64,000 nucleotides of DNA from Atlantibacter subterraneus (GCF_027853245.1 NZ_JAPTZM010000001.1), one strand, 5' to 3'; shown: positions 43,136 through 51,002, counted from the first letter of the stretch. The notes: generated by a model from the sequence alone, not told the origin. Numbers and translations: made by a program.

Positions 43136-43591
43136 TTAGCGTTGTGTAACGCGTATATTCATAAACGAGTTCTTTTGAACAACAACTGCGGTTTTTTGCG
43201 TACCATATTGGGTAACGTTCGCTCTGTTATTCGAGCCTTTTTGAATAACAATCGCGCTATTACCGAACCCATTCTGCTGTATATCCGCATCATTACGGAA
43301 ACCGTCCTGAGAGACATACGCCAGATTGTAATTTCCTGATTGGTCTACATTTGCTCTGTTACCCGTGCCATTTTGCATAACAACGGTTTGCAGTTTATGG
43401 CCATCCTGGCGAGTATCGGCTCTATTATGAGAACCGTCTTGACCAATAATCGCTGCCTGATTGTATGAAGACTTGCTTAATTCATTCACAGCAAAGTTAT
43501 ATTCTGCTGCCGCAAGATCATTACTATATGAATAAGCCACAGCGGGCATACCCAATATAGTCAACATCATCAACAACAATTTGTTTTTCAT
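43136..43591 (-). CDS. csgB: Curli nucleator CsgB
   Basis: 151 residues from ATG 43591, the E. coli length; longer upstream reading was rejected. Minor curlin that sits on the cell surface and nucleates CsgA. The signal peptide (LLLMMLTILGMPAVAYSYS) is followed by DLAAAEYNFAVNELSKSSYN, as in E. coli, and five repeats. The last repeat is basic (VVVQKNSFMNIRVTQR), which anchors CsgB to the cell. It is much closer to E. coli than its partner CsgA is. Confidence 0.97.
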   Translation of the reverse strand: MKNKLLLMMLTILGMPAVAYSYSNDLAAAEYNFAVNELSKSSYNQAAIIGQDGSHNRADTRQDGHKLQTVVMQNGTGNRANVDQSGNYNLAYVSQDGFRNDADIQQNGFGNSAIVIQKGSNNRANVTQYGTQKTAVVVQKNSFMNIRVTQR

Positions 43592-43610
43592 GTTGTCACC
43601 TTGGGCTGGC

Positions 43611-43633
43611 AGGATAATTAATGCAATTATCCT
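43611..43633 (-). repeat. Hairpin in the csgBA leader
   Basis: AGGATAATT, 5-base loop, AATTATCCT: a perfect 9-bp stem 20 bases before the csgB start codon, between promoter and Shine-Dalgarno (AAGGTGACAAC). Confidence 0.6.
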
Positions 43634-43719
43634 TTCAATCATTTCTAATTTGTAAACACAACTAACAAAATGTTATTGCTGCGTTACGGAGAAGAGTATG
43701 TCCGGGGAAACATATTTAA

Positions 43720-43730
43720 TATCTCACCCG
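43720..43730 (-). promoter_or_regulatory. CsgD-binding box upstream of csgB
   Basis: CGGGTGAGATA on the minus strand fits the CsgD consensus CGGGKGAKNKA at every defined position. It lies 129 bases before the csgB start codon. Confidence 0.75.
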
Positions 43731-44140
43731 CGAGTCGTATTTTTTCTTATTCCGTCACGAAAAAGTATGAGAATGAGAGCAGGTAATAAAGAAGCAAAAT
43801 ATTTTTTTAGTAACAGCTGACAGCAGGGAAAGCAAAGATTCAACCCTGATTAGCAAGCGAAGCGGTAAAAAACAGCGACGAGAAGCCTGTCAAAAAAAAC
43901 TGCTGAAGATTCTGTCACGACAAACTCATTATCTATACAAACGCTAAAGCCTCCTTGCTGCCAGGGTGACTCCGCGGATTAGAGGTAATACATTTTGAAT
44001 GATAAATAGAAAAATACATCACAATCATAAACTTAAAATTATTTGTATGATTTTTAAAATGATGCAAATCATTAAAAATGTACAACTTCTCTATTAATTT
44101 TGTCATTTCTAAAATCATCAAATTAACATTTGTATATTCC

Positions 44141-44200
44141 ATTTTACATTCTGTAACATCTTTAACACTTGATTTAAGATTAGTAATGGCTAGATTGAAT
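44141..44200 (+). promoter_or_regulatory. csgD promoter with OmpR-type site
   Basis: TTTTACATTCTGTAACATC and the following TTTAACACTTGATTTAAG match the activating OmpR site of E. coli csgD. The core promoter AGTAATGGCTAGATTGAA is nearly the E. coli sequence as I remember it. The start would lie about 160 bases before the ATG, giving the long leader typical of csgD. Confidence 0.75.
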
Positions 44201-44284
44201 TCAGCAGTACAAATAAATGTCTCTCTTTTTCATCACCCTCTCCGGGGATGATTGATTATTTTTCTATACACAGCAGTGCAGCAT

Positions 44285-44332
44285 CTGGCAGTACTTCTGG
44301 TGGGCTGAATATCTATTCAGCCCAGCTGCCAG
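44285..44332 (+). promoter_or_regulatory. csgD mRNA leader stem-loop (sRNA target region)
   Basis: Outer stem CTGGCAG / CTGCCAG (44285-44291, 44326-44332) encloses a perfect 11-bp inner stem, TGGGCTGAATA / TATTCAGCCCA (44301-44311, 44314-44324). In E. coli this leader is bound by OmrA/B, McaS, RprA, GcvB and RydC; the positional match suggests the same control. The inner stem is longer than I recall for E. coli. Confidence 0.75.
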
Positions 44333-44363
44333 GTGTCAATATAAAAAACAGTGGGGTTTCATC

Positions 44364-45014
44364 ATGTACAGTGAAGTCCAGAGCATGCATGGCCAAACGT
44401 TGTTCTTGATTACTAAACCGTCTTTACAGGCGACAGCGTTATTACAGCATTTAAAATCATCTCTTGGAATAAACGGCAAACTGCATAACATTCAGCGCTC
44501 CGTTGATGATATTGCAGCTAACAGTTTGATTCTGCTTGATATGATGGAAGCTGATAAGAAGCTGATTCAATACTGGCAGGATAATTTAGGCCGCAAGAAC
44601 ATCAATCTCAAGATTGTGTTACTGAATACACCCGATGAATATCCGTTTCGAGAAATCGAGGGTTGGCCGCATATTCATGGGGTGTTTTACGCCCATGAAG
44701 ACCAGTCCTGCGTTATCGAAGGGATGCGAGGCGTGCTGCGCGGCGAATGCTATTTTTCGCAAAAGCTTGCCAGTTATTTGATTACTCACTCGGGTAATTA
44801 TCGTTACAACGGCGGTGAATCTACGCTGCTTACGCATCGTGAGAAAGAGATCCTTAATAAATTACGCGTCGGCGCTTCAAATATTGAAATCGCTCAGGCC
44901 TTATTTATTAGCGAAAACACGGTTAAAACCCATCTTTATAATTTGTTTAAGAAGATTGCGGTAAAAAACCGTACTCAAGCTGTTTCGTGGGCGAACGATA
45001 ACCTCAGGCGATAA
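44364..45014 (+). CDS. csgD: Curli and biofilm master regulator CsgD
   Basis: 216 residues, as in E. coli. LuxR/FixJ-type regulator that activates csgBAC and the cellulose activator gene. The receiver-like domain has Asp59 in ILLDMMEAD, but the family lacks the full phospho-acceptor pocket. The C-terminal helix-turn-helix is LTHREKEILNKLRVGASNIE and SENTVKTHLYNLFKKI. First gene of csgDEFG; translated from a structured leader. Confidence 0.97.
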   Translation: MYSEVQSMHGQTLFLITKPSLQATALLQHLKSSLGINGKLHNIQRSVDDIAANSLILLDMMEADKKLIQYWQDNLGRKNINLKIVLLNTPDEYPFREIEGWPHIHGVFYAHEDQSCVIEGMRGVLRGECYFSQKLASYLITHSGNYRYNGGESTLLTHREKEILNKLRVGASNIEIAQALFISENTVKTHLYNLFKKIAVKNRTQAVSWANDNLRR

Positions 45015-45017
45015 GCC

Positions 45018-45407
45018 ATGAAAAACCTTAAACTTTTACTGGTGGCCTGTGGAATTTTCTGGGCCACTACGACTGCACACGCCGTAGAAGTGGAAGTCCC
45101 GGGATTGTTAACCGACCGTACCGTTTCGTCTATTGGTCATGATTTTTATCGTGAATTTAGCCATAAATGGGAAAGTTCATATCCTGGAAACTTATCAATA
45201 AATGAAAGGCCCAGCGCCCGTTGGGGAAGCTGGATAACCATTACTCTGGATCAGGAAGTGCTATTCCAACTCTTTCTGTTCCCTACAAAACGAGACTTTG
45301 ACCAAAACGTCGATATTGCACTTGCGCAGACACAGGAAGCATTGCAGCGTCGTCAAATAGATAAAGTGTTATTGAGTACCGGTGATTTAACCAGCGATGA
45401 ATTTTAA
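45018..45407 (+). CDS. csgE: Curli secretion specificity factor CsgE
   Basis: 129 residues, as in E. coli. Periplasmic protein that caps the CsgG pore and selects CsgA. Signal peptide (LLLVACGIFWATTTAHA). The mature part EVEVPGLLTDRTVSSIGHDF is conserved. It begins three bases after csgD. Confidence 0.96.
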   Translation: MKNLKLLLVACGIFWATTTAHAVEVEVPGLLTDRTVSSIGHDFYREFSHKWESSYPGNLSINERPSARWGSWITITLDQEVLFQLFLFPTKRDFDQNVDIALAQTQEALQRRQIDKVLLSTGDLTSDEF

Positions 45408-45437
45408 TTCTCAATAAAACCTATTCAGGAGGCTGAC

Positions 45438-45854
45438 ATGCGTCTCGCATACGGCATGATTTCGTTGATGTTAATTGCGCCACTGTCGTGGGGCGGAAAT
45501 ATGACATTTCAATTCCGCAACCCGAATTTTGGCGGTAACCCGAATAACGGCGCTTTTTTATTAAACAGCGCGCAGGCGCAAAACTCGTATAAAGATCCCA
45601 GTTATGACGACGATTTAGGCTATGAAGCGCCGACGGCGTTGGACAGCTTCAGTCAGGCGTTGCAGTCGCAAGTGCTGGGTAATCTGATGTCCAATATTAG
45701 TACTGGCAAACCGGGCCGTATGGTGACCAGCGACTACATTGTCGATATCGGGAACCGCGACGGGCAGTTGCAGCTGAACGTCACCGACCGTAAGACCGGT
45801 AGAACCTCTGTCATCGAGGTATCGGGATTACAGTACAGCTCCGGCACAGAATAA
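45438..45854 (+). CDS. csgF: Curli assembly factor CsgF
   Basis: 138 residues, as in E. coli. Its mature N-terminus (GNMTFQFRNPNFGGNPNNG) inserts into the CsgG channel, and the rest displays CsgB at the surface. Good Shine-Dalgarno (AGGAGG). Confidence 0.96.
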   Translation: MRLAYGMISLMLIAPLSWGGNMTFQFRNPNFGGNPNNGAFLLNSAQAQNSYKDPSYDDDLGYEAPTALDSFSQALQSQVLGNLMSNISTGKPGRMVTSDYIVDIGNRDGQLQLNVTDRKTGRTSVIEVSGLQYSSGTE

Positions 45855-45877
45855 CCCGGTTAAAAAGGATTCTTATC

Positions 45878-46711
45878 ATGCAGCGCTTACTTTTACTTCT
45901 GGCAGTGACGTTATTAAGTGGCTGTTTAACCGCTCCCCCAAAAGAAGCGGCAAAACCCACTCTGATGCCCCGCGCGCAAAGCTATCGCGATTTGGTGAAG
46001 CTCCCCGATCCAAAAGGCAAGCTTTATGTGTCGGTGTATAACATTCAGGATGAAACCGGGCAGTTTAAGCCGTACCCGGCAAGTAACTTCTCAACCGCCG
46101 TACCGCAGAGCGCCACCTCGATGCTGGTGACCGCATTAAAAGACTCGAAGTGGTTTGTGCCACTTGAACGCCAGGGTCTGCAAAACCTGCTTAACGAGCG
46201 CAAAATTATCCGCGCCGCGCAGGAAAATGGCACCGTCGCACCGAATAACCGTCAGCCGCTCGATTCGCTGCGCGCGGCGAATATCATGATCGAAGGCTCG
46301 ATTATCGGTTATGAAAGCAACGTTAAATCTGGCGGCGTCGGGGCACGTTACTTTGGGATCGGTGCGGATACGCAGTATCAGCTCGACCAGATTGCCGTGA
46401 ACTTACGCGTGGTCAACGTGAGCACGGGTGAAGTGCTGTCATCGGTGAATACCAGCAAAACGATACTTTCCTATGAAGTCCAGGCTGGGGTGTTCCGCTT
46501 CATTGATTATCAACGCCTGCTGGAAGGTGAGATGGGTTACACCTCAAATGAGCCTGTCATGATGTGCCTGATGTCCGCCATTGAAACCGGTGTGATTTAT
46601 CTGGTGAATGACGGGATTAACCGCGGGTTGTGGGATCTGCAAAACCCGGCTGACATGAACAACAAAGTGCTGGCGAAGTACCGGGATATGGCGACACCGC
46701 CGGAATCCTGA
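45878..46711 (+). CDS. csgG: Curli secretion pore lipoprotein CsgG
   Basis: 277 residues, as in E. coli. Outer-membrane nonameric pore that secretes curlins. Lipobox LLSGCLTAPPKEA. The constriction-loop region (around SYRDLVKLPDPKGKLYVSVY and PYPASNFSTAVPQS, with the Tyr, Asn and Phe that line the eyelet) is conserved. Ends before a strong terminator. Confidence 0.97.
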   Translation: MQRLLLLLAVTLLSGCLTAPPKEAAKPTLMPRAQSYRDLVKLPDPKGKLYVSVYNIQDETGQFKPYPASNFSTAVPQSATSMLVTALKDSKWFVPLERQGLQNLLNERKIIRAAQENGTVAPNNRQPLDSLRAANIMIEGSIIGYESNVKSGGVGARYFGIGADTQYQLDQIAVNLRVVNVSTGEVLSSVNTSKTILSYEVQAGVFRFIDYQRLLEGEMGYTSNEPVMMCLMSAIETGVIYLVNDGINRGLWDLQNPADMNNKVLAKYRDMATPPES

Positions 46712-46727
46712 TAGCTACCGCGCCAAT

Positions 46728-46756
46728 AAAAAAACCAGCTCAGGCTGGTTTTTTTT
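46728..46756. terminator. Bidirectional terminator csgG / ycdZ
   Basis: Seven A, CCAGC, TCAG, GCTGG, eight T. It ends csgDEFG on the plus strand. On the minus strand its left arm lies past the ycdZ stop codon and its right arm is the last coding bases of ycdZ. Confidence 0.92.
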
Positions 46757-47228
46757 CGTTTTGCGCCAGGGCTTTTTTCTCACTACGGCTGCCAAGCCAG
46801 AGACCGCTGGTTTTCATAGCGAAACCAAACAGCAAGCCTAACAGTAATGATGGGACTATCACTTTCCAGTCCCCCTGCCCTGCAAAGGTGGCGCAGGCAC
46901 CAATAAAGGTGCCCGGTACAAACGACAGCAGCAGATGCCTGGCCTGAACGCACATCAGGAACGCCACCACGCCGGTAATGACATAGCCGAGCACAGAAAA
47001 CTGCGGTGCCATCGCGCTGGTATGAATGATCACCTGTGCCCACAGCACGCCGCTGCACAACGTGCAGGCCGTCATCAACAGGCCCTTAAAGCCGGTTTTC
47101 GGGCAGGCAAAATAGGCGGTGCATCCCAGGAAGCCCGCCCAGCTAATCAGACCCAGTGAAATCGCCACCCAACCCCAAAGGCCGGAGAGGATGCCTGTCG
47201 TCAGTGCTAAAGAAATGAGTATGTTCAT
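46740..47228 (-). CDS. ycdZ: Inner-membrane protein YcdZ (DUF1097)
   Basis: 162 residues (163 in E. coli). Four to five hydrophobic segments (ILISLALTTGILSGLWGWVA; VLGYVITGVVAFLMCVQARH; VIVPSLLLGLLFGFAMKTSG) and a lysine-rich tail (EKKALAQNEKKPA) encoded by the terminator arm. No function is known. Convergent with csgG. Confidence 0.9.
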   Translation of the reverse strand: MNILISLALTTGILSGLWGWVAISLGLISWAGFLGCTAYFACPKTGFKGLLMTACTLCSGVLWAQVIIHTSAMAPQFSVLGYVITGVVAFLMCVQARHLLLSFVPGTFIGACATFAGQGDWKVIVPSLLLGLLFGFAMKTSGLWLGSRSEKKALAQNEKKPA

Positions 47229-47287
47229 GGCGGCGTATCTTATCAGAAGCCCTGGCTACTGGTGAGATATGCCGCACATAATTTGTA

Positions 47288-47326
47288 ATTTGAATCGTGT
47301 TGTTACATTAATAATGTGATTCAAAT
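47288..47326. repeat. Nested inverted repeat between ycdY and ycdZ
   Basis: ATTTGAATC and GATTCAAAT (9 bp) enclose ACATT-AAT-AATGT-like pairs. The repeat touches the ycdY stop codon and lies 60 bases upstream of ycdZ. It could be the ycdXY 3' hairpin or an operator. Confidence 0.45.
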
Positions 47327-47886
47327 CACTCTTCTTCTTCACCCTCTTCGGTCAACTCATCCCACATTGCCAGTACGGCTTCGCGGGATAGCTGCGCAAG
47401 GGTGCGCCAGAAAGCGGTAGTGGCGTTCGCCTCCACTTTGCCAAAGAAAGTGTCACACCACGGCAGCAGATAGTAGGCGAACAGGGTTTCCAGCGCTTCG
47501 CTCTCGTCGTCTGCGGCATTATCTTCCAGCCACGAGGCAGCCAGCAGCAGCGTGCCGATATGATCGGCAGGCGTTTCGCCCAGCGGCATACCGCGAGTTT
47601 GCAGAAAGGCCCGGACATCTGTTTCCTGCTTCTCCTGCTGCCATTGCGAACCGTAGGGCGGCACGCGGCACGCTTCACCGACAAACAGCGCATCGTAGTC
47701 TGCCGTCAATGCCGGCAGGTCCACGCTTTTCTGCAACCGCGCCAGCAGATCGTCCTGCTCCAGCGGCCAGTTTTGCGCCAGTTTTCCCTCTTTAATCAGG
47801 GTAAAAATCGGTGCCATGACCGGATCGCTGGGGTGACGGTAATAGAGAGAGCCCAACAGACGGCAAATAATAGAAAATTCGTTCAT
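47326..47886 (-). CDS. ycdY: TorD/DmsD-family chaperone YcdY
   Basis: 186 residues from ATG 47886 (184 in E. coli). Helical chaperone of the redox-enzyme maturation family (ADHIGTLLLAASWLEDNA is the family motif region). In E. coli it activates the zinc phosphatase YcdX, encoded directly upstream. Very acidic C-terminus (ELTEEGEEEE). Confidence 0.93.
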   Translation of the reverse strand: MNEFSIICRLLGSLYYRHPSDPVMAPIFTLIKEGKLAQNWPLEQDDLLARLQKSVDLPALTADYDALFVGEACRVPPYGSQWQQEKQETDVRAFLQTRGMPLGETPADHIGTLLLAASWLEDNAADDESEALETLFAYYLLPWCDTFFGKVEANATTAFWRTLAQLSREAVLAMWDELTEEGEEEE

Positions 47887-47905
47887 AAACATTCCATGGA
47901 TGGGA

Positions 47906-48643
47906 TTAGAAATCAGCAAATTCAGGGATTGGCGCCCTGCCGCGTGATTCAAGGAAATTCAGGAAACGGCGCGGCGTGACGTTAAGAATACGCTCTTCCG
48001 GGAAATCAACGGCGCGGATAATTTTCAGGCTTTCCTCAAAATTACCCAGGGTGAATGCCGTATGGGAATCAGAGCCGAGTGCCAGCCAGCCGCCTGCGTC
48101 GCGCACGGCAGCGGCGATCCTGGTACAGTTGGCCTCGCTTCCCTTGCGGGAGTGTAAAAAGGACGAGTTGTTAATTTCCAGCGCCACCTGATGCTTCGCG
48201 GCCGCTTCGGCGATGGCGTCAATGTCCACCGGGAATTTCGGGTTGCCGGGGTGGCTAATCATATGCACGTCCCCGTTCGCCATGGCGGCGATCATCGCTT
48301 CGGTATGGGTGTCGCGATCCTGCGGCGGGAACACCGGCTCGTGGAAACCGGCGATAATAAAATCCAGCGCATCCAGCATCGGGCCAGTGCAGTCGATCTC
48401 GCCAGCGGTATTTTTGATATTGGCTTCAATGCCGCGCAAAATCCCTACGCCATCCACCACGCGTGGCCAAATACGCATATTAATAAAGTGCCAGTGGTGC
48501 GGCGCATCCGCCATGTCAGGGCCGTGATCGGTAATAGCAAACAGCTTGATGCCGTTTTGCTTTGCCGCAGCGATATAGTCATGAAGGTTGCTGTAAGCGT
48601 GAGTACTGGCGACGGTATGCATATGCAGGTCAACGGGATACAT
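47906..48643 (-). CDS. ycdX: Zinc-dependent PHP-domain phosphatase YcdX
   Basis: 245 residues from ATG 48643, the E. coli length, with GAGGAG before it. PHP-domain hydrolase with a trinuclear zinc site; ligands are in VDLHMHTVAS (about 4-13), AITDHGPD, GIEAN, HISHPG-type VHMISHPGNP and LGSDSHTAF. Linked to swarming in E. coli. Co-transcribed with ycdY, 19 bases apart. Confidence 0.95.
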   Translation of the reverse strand: MYPVDLHMHTVASTHAYSNLHDYIAAAKQNGIKLFAITDHGPDMADAPHHWHFINMRIWPRVVDGVGILRGIEANIKNTAGEIDCTGPMLDALDFIIAGFHEPVFPPQDRDTHTEAMIAAMANGDVHMISHPGNPKFPVDIDAIAEAAAKHQVALEINNSSFLHSRKGSEANCTRIAAAVRDAGGWLALGSDSHTAFTLGNFEESLKIIRAVDFPEERILNVTPRRFLNFLESRGRAPIPEFADF

Positions 48644-48703
48644 GGTTTTCTCCTCTTGCGTTTTCACTAAGGATACCAGTTTCAGCGTTGAAGCTCACGA
48701 AAT

Positions 48704-48724
48704 GCCCGGCGAGAGCCGCCGGGC
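48704..48724. terminator. Hairpin between ghrA and ycdX
   Basis: GCCCGGCG, AGAGC, CGCCGGGC: a perfect 8-bp stem just after the ghrA stop and before ycdX, with no T-run. Confidence 0.55.
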
Positions 48725-48730
48725 GGGCTG

Positions 48731-49672
48731 TTAATAGCCGCGTTTCAGATCCACCTGACCGGCGGGGATCTCACCGCGATCGAGGCTGCTTATGGTGTGG
48801 CTGATATAGGCGATCGCCTCCACCGGACGAGTCACGGCGGCGACATGCGGGGTAATCGTCACACGCGGATGCGTCCAGAGCGGGCTTGAAGCGGGCAGCG
48901 GCTCGCGGCTGAACACATCCAGCATTGCCGCTTTAAGTTTGCCGCTGTCCAGCGCGGCCAGTAAATCCTCTTCCAGCAGGTGAACGCCGCGCGCAAGGTT
49001 GATGACACAGGCGTTATCCGCCAGTTTATCGAGCAGTTGACGATTAATAATGCCGACAGTTTCTGGCGTATTCGGCAGCAGGTTAATCAGCACGCGGGTG
49101 CCGGAGAGAAACGCGTCCAGCTCGTGCTGGCCTGCGAAGCTTTCGACATTGGGATAATTTTTGCGGCTGCGGCTCCAGCAACGCACCGGGAAATCCCAGG
49201 CGACCAGGCTTTCGGCGACTTTGCCGCCTAAAACGCCAGCGCCAAGGATACCGATGGTAAATTCTTCACGGCTATAGTCATCCAGCGGGTTCCAGACGCC
49301 CTGCTGCTTCTGCGCCTGGTAATCATCGAAGCGTCGGAACCAGTGCAGCACCTGGCTTACGGCATACTCCTGCATTTGCAGAGCCATACCGGTATCTTCG
49401 AGGCGGTAAAGCGGCACGCCCGGCGGCAGCATATCGGGATGCTTTTGCAGTTGGCTGAGAATGGAATCCACGCCTGCGCCCAGCGCAAATACGGCTTTCA
49501 GGGTTTTGCGCCCGCTGAGCATTTCAACGGGCGGGTGCCAAACCAGCGCATAATCTGCGTGGTCATTATCGCCGGGTTTCCACTCACGCACCCGAGCCTG
49601 CGGCAGCGCCTGATGTAATTTATCGAGCCAGAACCCCGTATCAAAGGTGGGGTGATAAAAAATGATGTCCAT
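48731..49672 (-). CDS. ghrA: Glyoxylate/hydroxypyruvate reductase A
   Basis: 313 residues from ATG 49672 (312 in E. coli), with AGAGGAGACGCT before it. NADPH-dependent reductase of the D-2-hydroxyacid dehydrogenase family. The nucleotide fold is TIGILGAGVLGGKVAESL (about 137-154); the catalytic Arg, Glu and His are in INLARGVH, LDVFSREPL and ITPHVA. In this gene order serX is upstream on the opposite strand. Confidence 0.95.
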   Translation of the reverse strand: MDIIFYHPTFDTGFWLDKLHQALPQARVREWKPGDNDHADYALVWHPPVEMLSGRKTLKAVFALGAGVDSILSQLQKHPDMLPPGVPLYRLEDTGMALQMQEYAVSQVLHWFRRFDDYQAQKQQGVWNPLDDYSREEFTIGILGAGVLGGKVAESLVAWDFPVRCWSRSRKNYPNVESFAGQHELDAFLSGTRVLINLLPNTPETVGIINRQLLDKLADNACVINLARGVHLLEEDLLAALDSGKLKAAMLDVFSREPLPASSPLWTHPRVTITPHVAAVTRPVEAIAYISHTISSLDRGEIPAGQVDLKRGY

Positions 49673-49812
49673 AGCGTCTCCTCTTTTATACCAGGATCGC
49701 GGCAAACCATAGCAGATGCAAGACGCATTGCCCTGAATTTCATCAATTTGCTGTTTTAAGAAGCAGGTTGTTTGAAGTTTGATTAAACACGCGCAATAAC
49801 GCGAAAAGTTGA

Positions 49813-49841
49813 TTGACGGCGCAGCAGGATTTCCCTACATT
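49813..49841 (+). promoter_or_regulatory. serX promoter
   Basis: TTGACG (49813-49818), 17-base spacer, TACATT (49836-49841), then a GC-rich discriminator GCGCCCG before the start. This is the layout of growth-rate-controlled stable-RNA promoters. Confidence 0.85.
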
Positions 49842-49875
49842 AGCGCCCGTCCCTGACAGAACGGGACGACAATAT

Positions 49876-49963
49876 GGTGAGGTGTCCGAGTGGCTGAAGG
49901 AGCACGCCTGGAAAGTGTGTATACGGCAACGTATCGGGGGTTCGAATCCCCCCCTCACCGCCA
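49876..49963 (+). tRNA. serX: tRNA-Ser (anticodon GGA)
   Basis: 88 bases including an encoded CCA. The acceptor stem GGTGAGG pairs with CCTCACC, the anticodon loop CTGGAAA gives GGA (49910-49912), there is a long variable arm typical of serine tRNA, and the T-arm is GGGGG TTCGAAT CCCCC. It matches E. coli serX as I recall it. serX is a known integration site for islands in E. coli, and gene order departs from E. coli right after it. Confidence 0.98.
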
Positions 49964-49970
49964 TATTTTG

Positions 49971-50008
49971 AAAAAAGCTCATACGAAAGTATGAGCTTTT
50001 TTCTTTTC
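49971..50008 (+). terminator. Intrinsic terminator of serX
   Basis: AAAAAAGCTCATAC, GAAA, GTATGAGCTTTTTT: a 14-bp stem with GNRA-type loop, then CTTTTC. Confidence 0.93.
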
Positions 50009-50018
50009 AACTCCGTGC

Positions 50019-50048
50019 CGGGGGGCTGAGAACCCCCGACCGGGGTTC
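50019..50048. repeat. Overlapping GC hairpins downstream of serX
   Basis: CGGGGG...CCCCCG (50019-50038) and GAACCCC-CGACC-GGGGTTC (50030-50048) share bases and exclude each other. The last part GGGGTTCGA looks like a tRNA T-arm. It may be a remnant from integration at serX, or a regulatory or terminator structure. The rest of 50049-50158 shows no motif I can name. Confidence 0.5.
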
Positions 50049-50158
50049 GACCACCTTTTCCCTACCTCAACCCACTACTGTCTCAAAAACCGTAAACAAC
50101 ACCAATGCCGCGCTAAATCATCATTAACATAAAGTATGTTGTAACTAACGCACCCTCC

Positions 50159-50914
50159 CTACCCCGTCACCACCCCGACTCCCCGCTCCGCAAATGGCCG
50201 CAGCACTTGCTCCTCCGTTTCCTTTGCCACCACCAGCGTATTCACCAGCGAAATATCGCCTATCGCCCAGGGAGAAGCGGTATTCAGCTTTTCAGGGGAC
50301 GCCATGACAATCGTTTCGGCAGCCCGGCCCGCAAGGGCGCGTTTAATACACGATTCCTCAAAATCGCCGGTCGTCAGCCCCGCGTCGGCATGGACGCCAG
50401 TTACGCCTAAAAAGCACACATCGGCATGAATTTTTGCCAGCCCTTCCAGCGTGGCGGCCCCGACAGTCACAATCGAGTGCTTATAAAGCCGCCCGCCTAT
50501 TAACACCACATCAATATGTGGATGGTCGATCAGCCCCAGCGCAATCCCCGGGCTATGGGTGACCACGGTAATATGTAAATCCAGCGGCAGGCACTTCACC
50601 AGTTCGCCGGTGGTGGTGCCGCCGTCAATCAGCACCACCTGTCCCGGCAATATCAGTTCCGCCGCCTTGCGGGCAAGCCGCTGTTTGATGTCCAGCGACA
50701 GATTTTTGCGTTCCGCAAAAGTGGCGATAGCGGCTGAAGCCGGCAGCGCGCCGCCGTGTACCCGCTGCAACAGCCCTTCCGCAGCCAGCTCCCGTAAATC
50801 CCGGCGAACAGTATCTTCGGATACGGCAAAAATTTCGCTTAACTGCTTCGAAAGCACCTGCCCCTGTGCGGCAAGCAATTCGAGGATCTTCTTTTTACGT
50901 TGTGGAGTGAGCAT
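50159..50914 (-). CDS. DeoR/GlpR-family transcriptional repressor
   Basis: 251 residues from ATG 50914, after AAGGGGATTT. N-terminal winged helix (MLTPQRKKKILELLAAQGQV; EIFAVSEDTVRRDLRELAAE) and the C-terminal sugar-phosphate sensor fold with LIDGGTTTGELVKCL and VCFLGVTGVHADAGLTTGDF. Such proteins bind phosphorylated sugars or nucleosides. It is divergent from a Nudix gene, with a TTGCACGA box array in between, so it probably represses itself and that gene. Another target could be the nearby pectin-sugar operon. The ligand is unknown. Confidence 0.9.
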   Translation of the reverse strand: MLTPQRKKKILELLAAQGQVLSKQLSEIFAVSEDTVRRDLRELAAEGLLQRVHGGALPASAAIATFAERKNLSLDIKQRLARKAAELILPGQVVLIDGGTTTGELVKCLPLDLHITVVTHSPGIALGLIDHPHIDVVLIGGRLYKHSIVTVGAATLEGLAKIHADVCFLGVTGVHADAGLTTGDFEESCIKRALAGRAAETIVMASPEKLNTASPWAIGDISLVNTLVVAKETEEQVLRPFAERGVGVVTG

Positions 50915-50922
50915 AAATCCCC

Positions 50923-50980
50923 TTGCACGATATTGCACGAATACGTTTGACTATACACGAATGTGCGCGTTATCGTGCAA
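50923..50980. promoter_or_regulatory. Phased TTGCACGA operator array
   Basis: TTGCACGA occurs at 50923-50930 and 50933-50940, a degenerate copy (ATACACGA) at 50953-50960, and an inverted copy (TCGTGCAA) at 50973-50980. Direct copies are in 10-base register, one helical turn. A candidate promoter for the Nudix gene (TTGACT 50947-50952, TATCGT 50971-50976) is embedded in the array. Confidence 0.7.
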
Positions 50981-51002
50981 ACTTACTGATGGAGGGGACA
51001 AA

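Larger units (their letters stand above)
43592..44363. promoter_or_regulatory. csgB / csgD divergent control region
   Basis: 772 AT-rich bases with no gene. It corresponds to the E. coli csgDEFG-csgBAC intergenic region that integrates OmpR, CpxR, IHF, H-NS, MlrA and RpoS. I can place a CsgD box (43720-43730), an OmpR-like element with the csgD -10 (44141-44200) and the csgD leader hairpin (44285-44332). The part 43740-44130 holds no motif I can name. Confidence 0.85.

Noticed and set aside
43740..44130. Search for a small gene in the csgB/csgD gap
   Set aside because: AT-rich with only short frames (for example 43933-44142 on the minus strand), which lack a good ribosome-binding site and protein-like composition.
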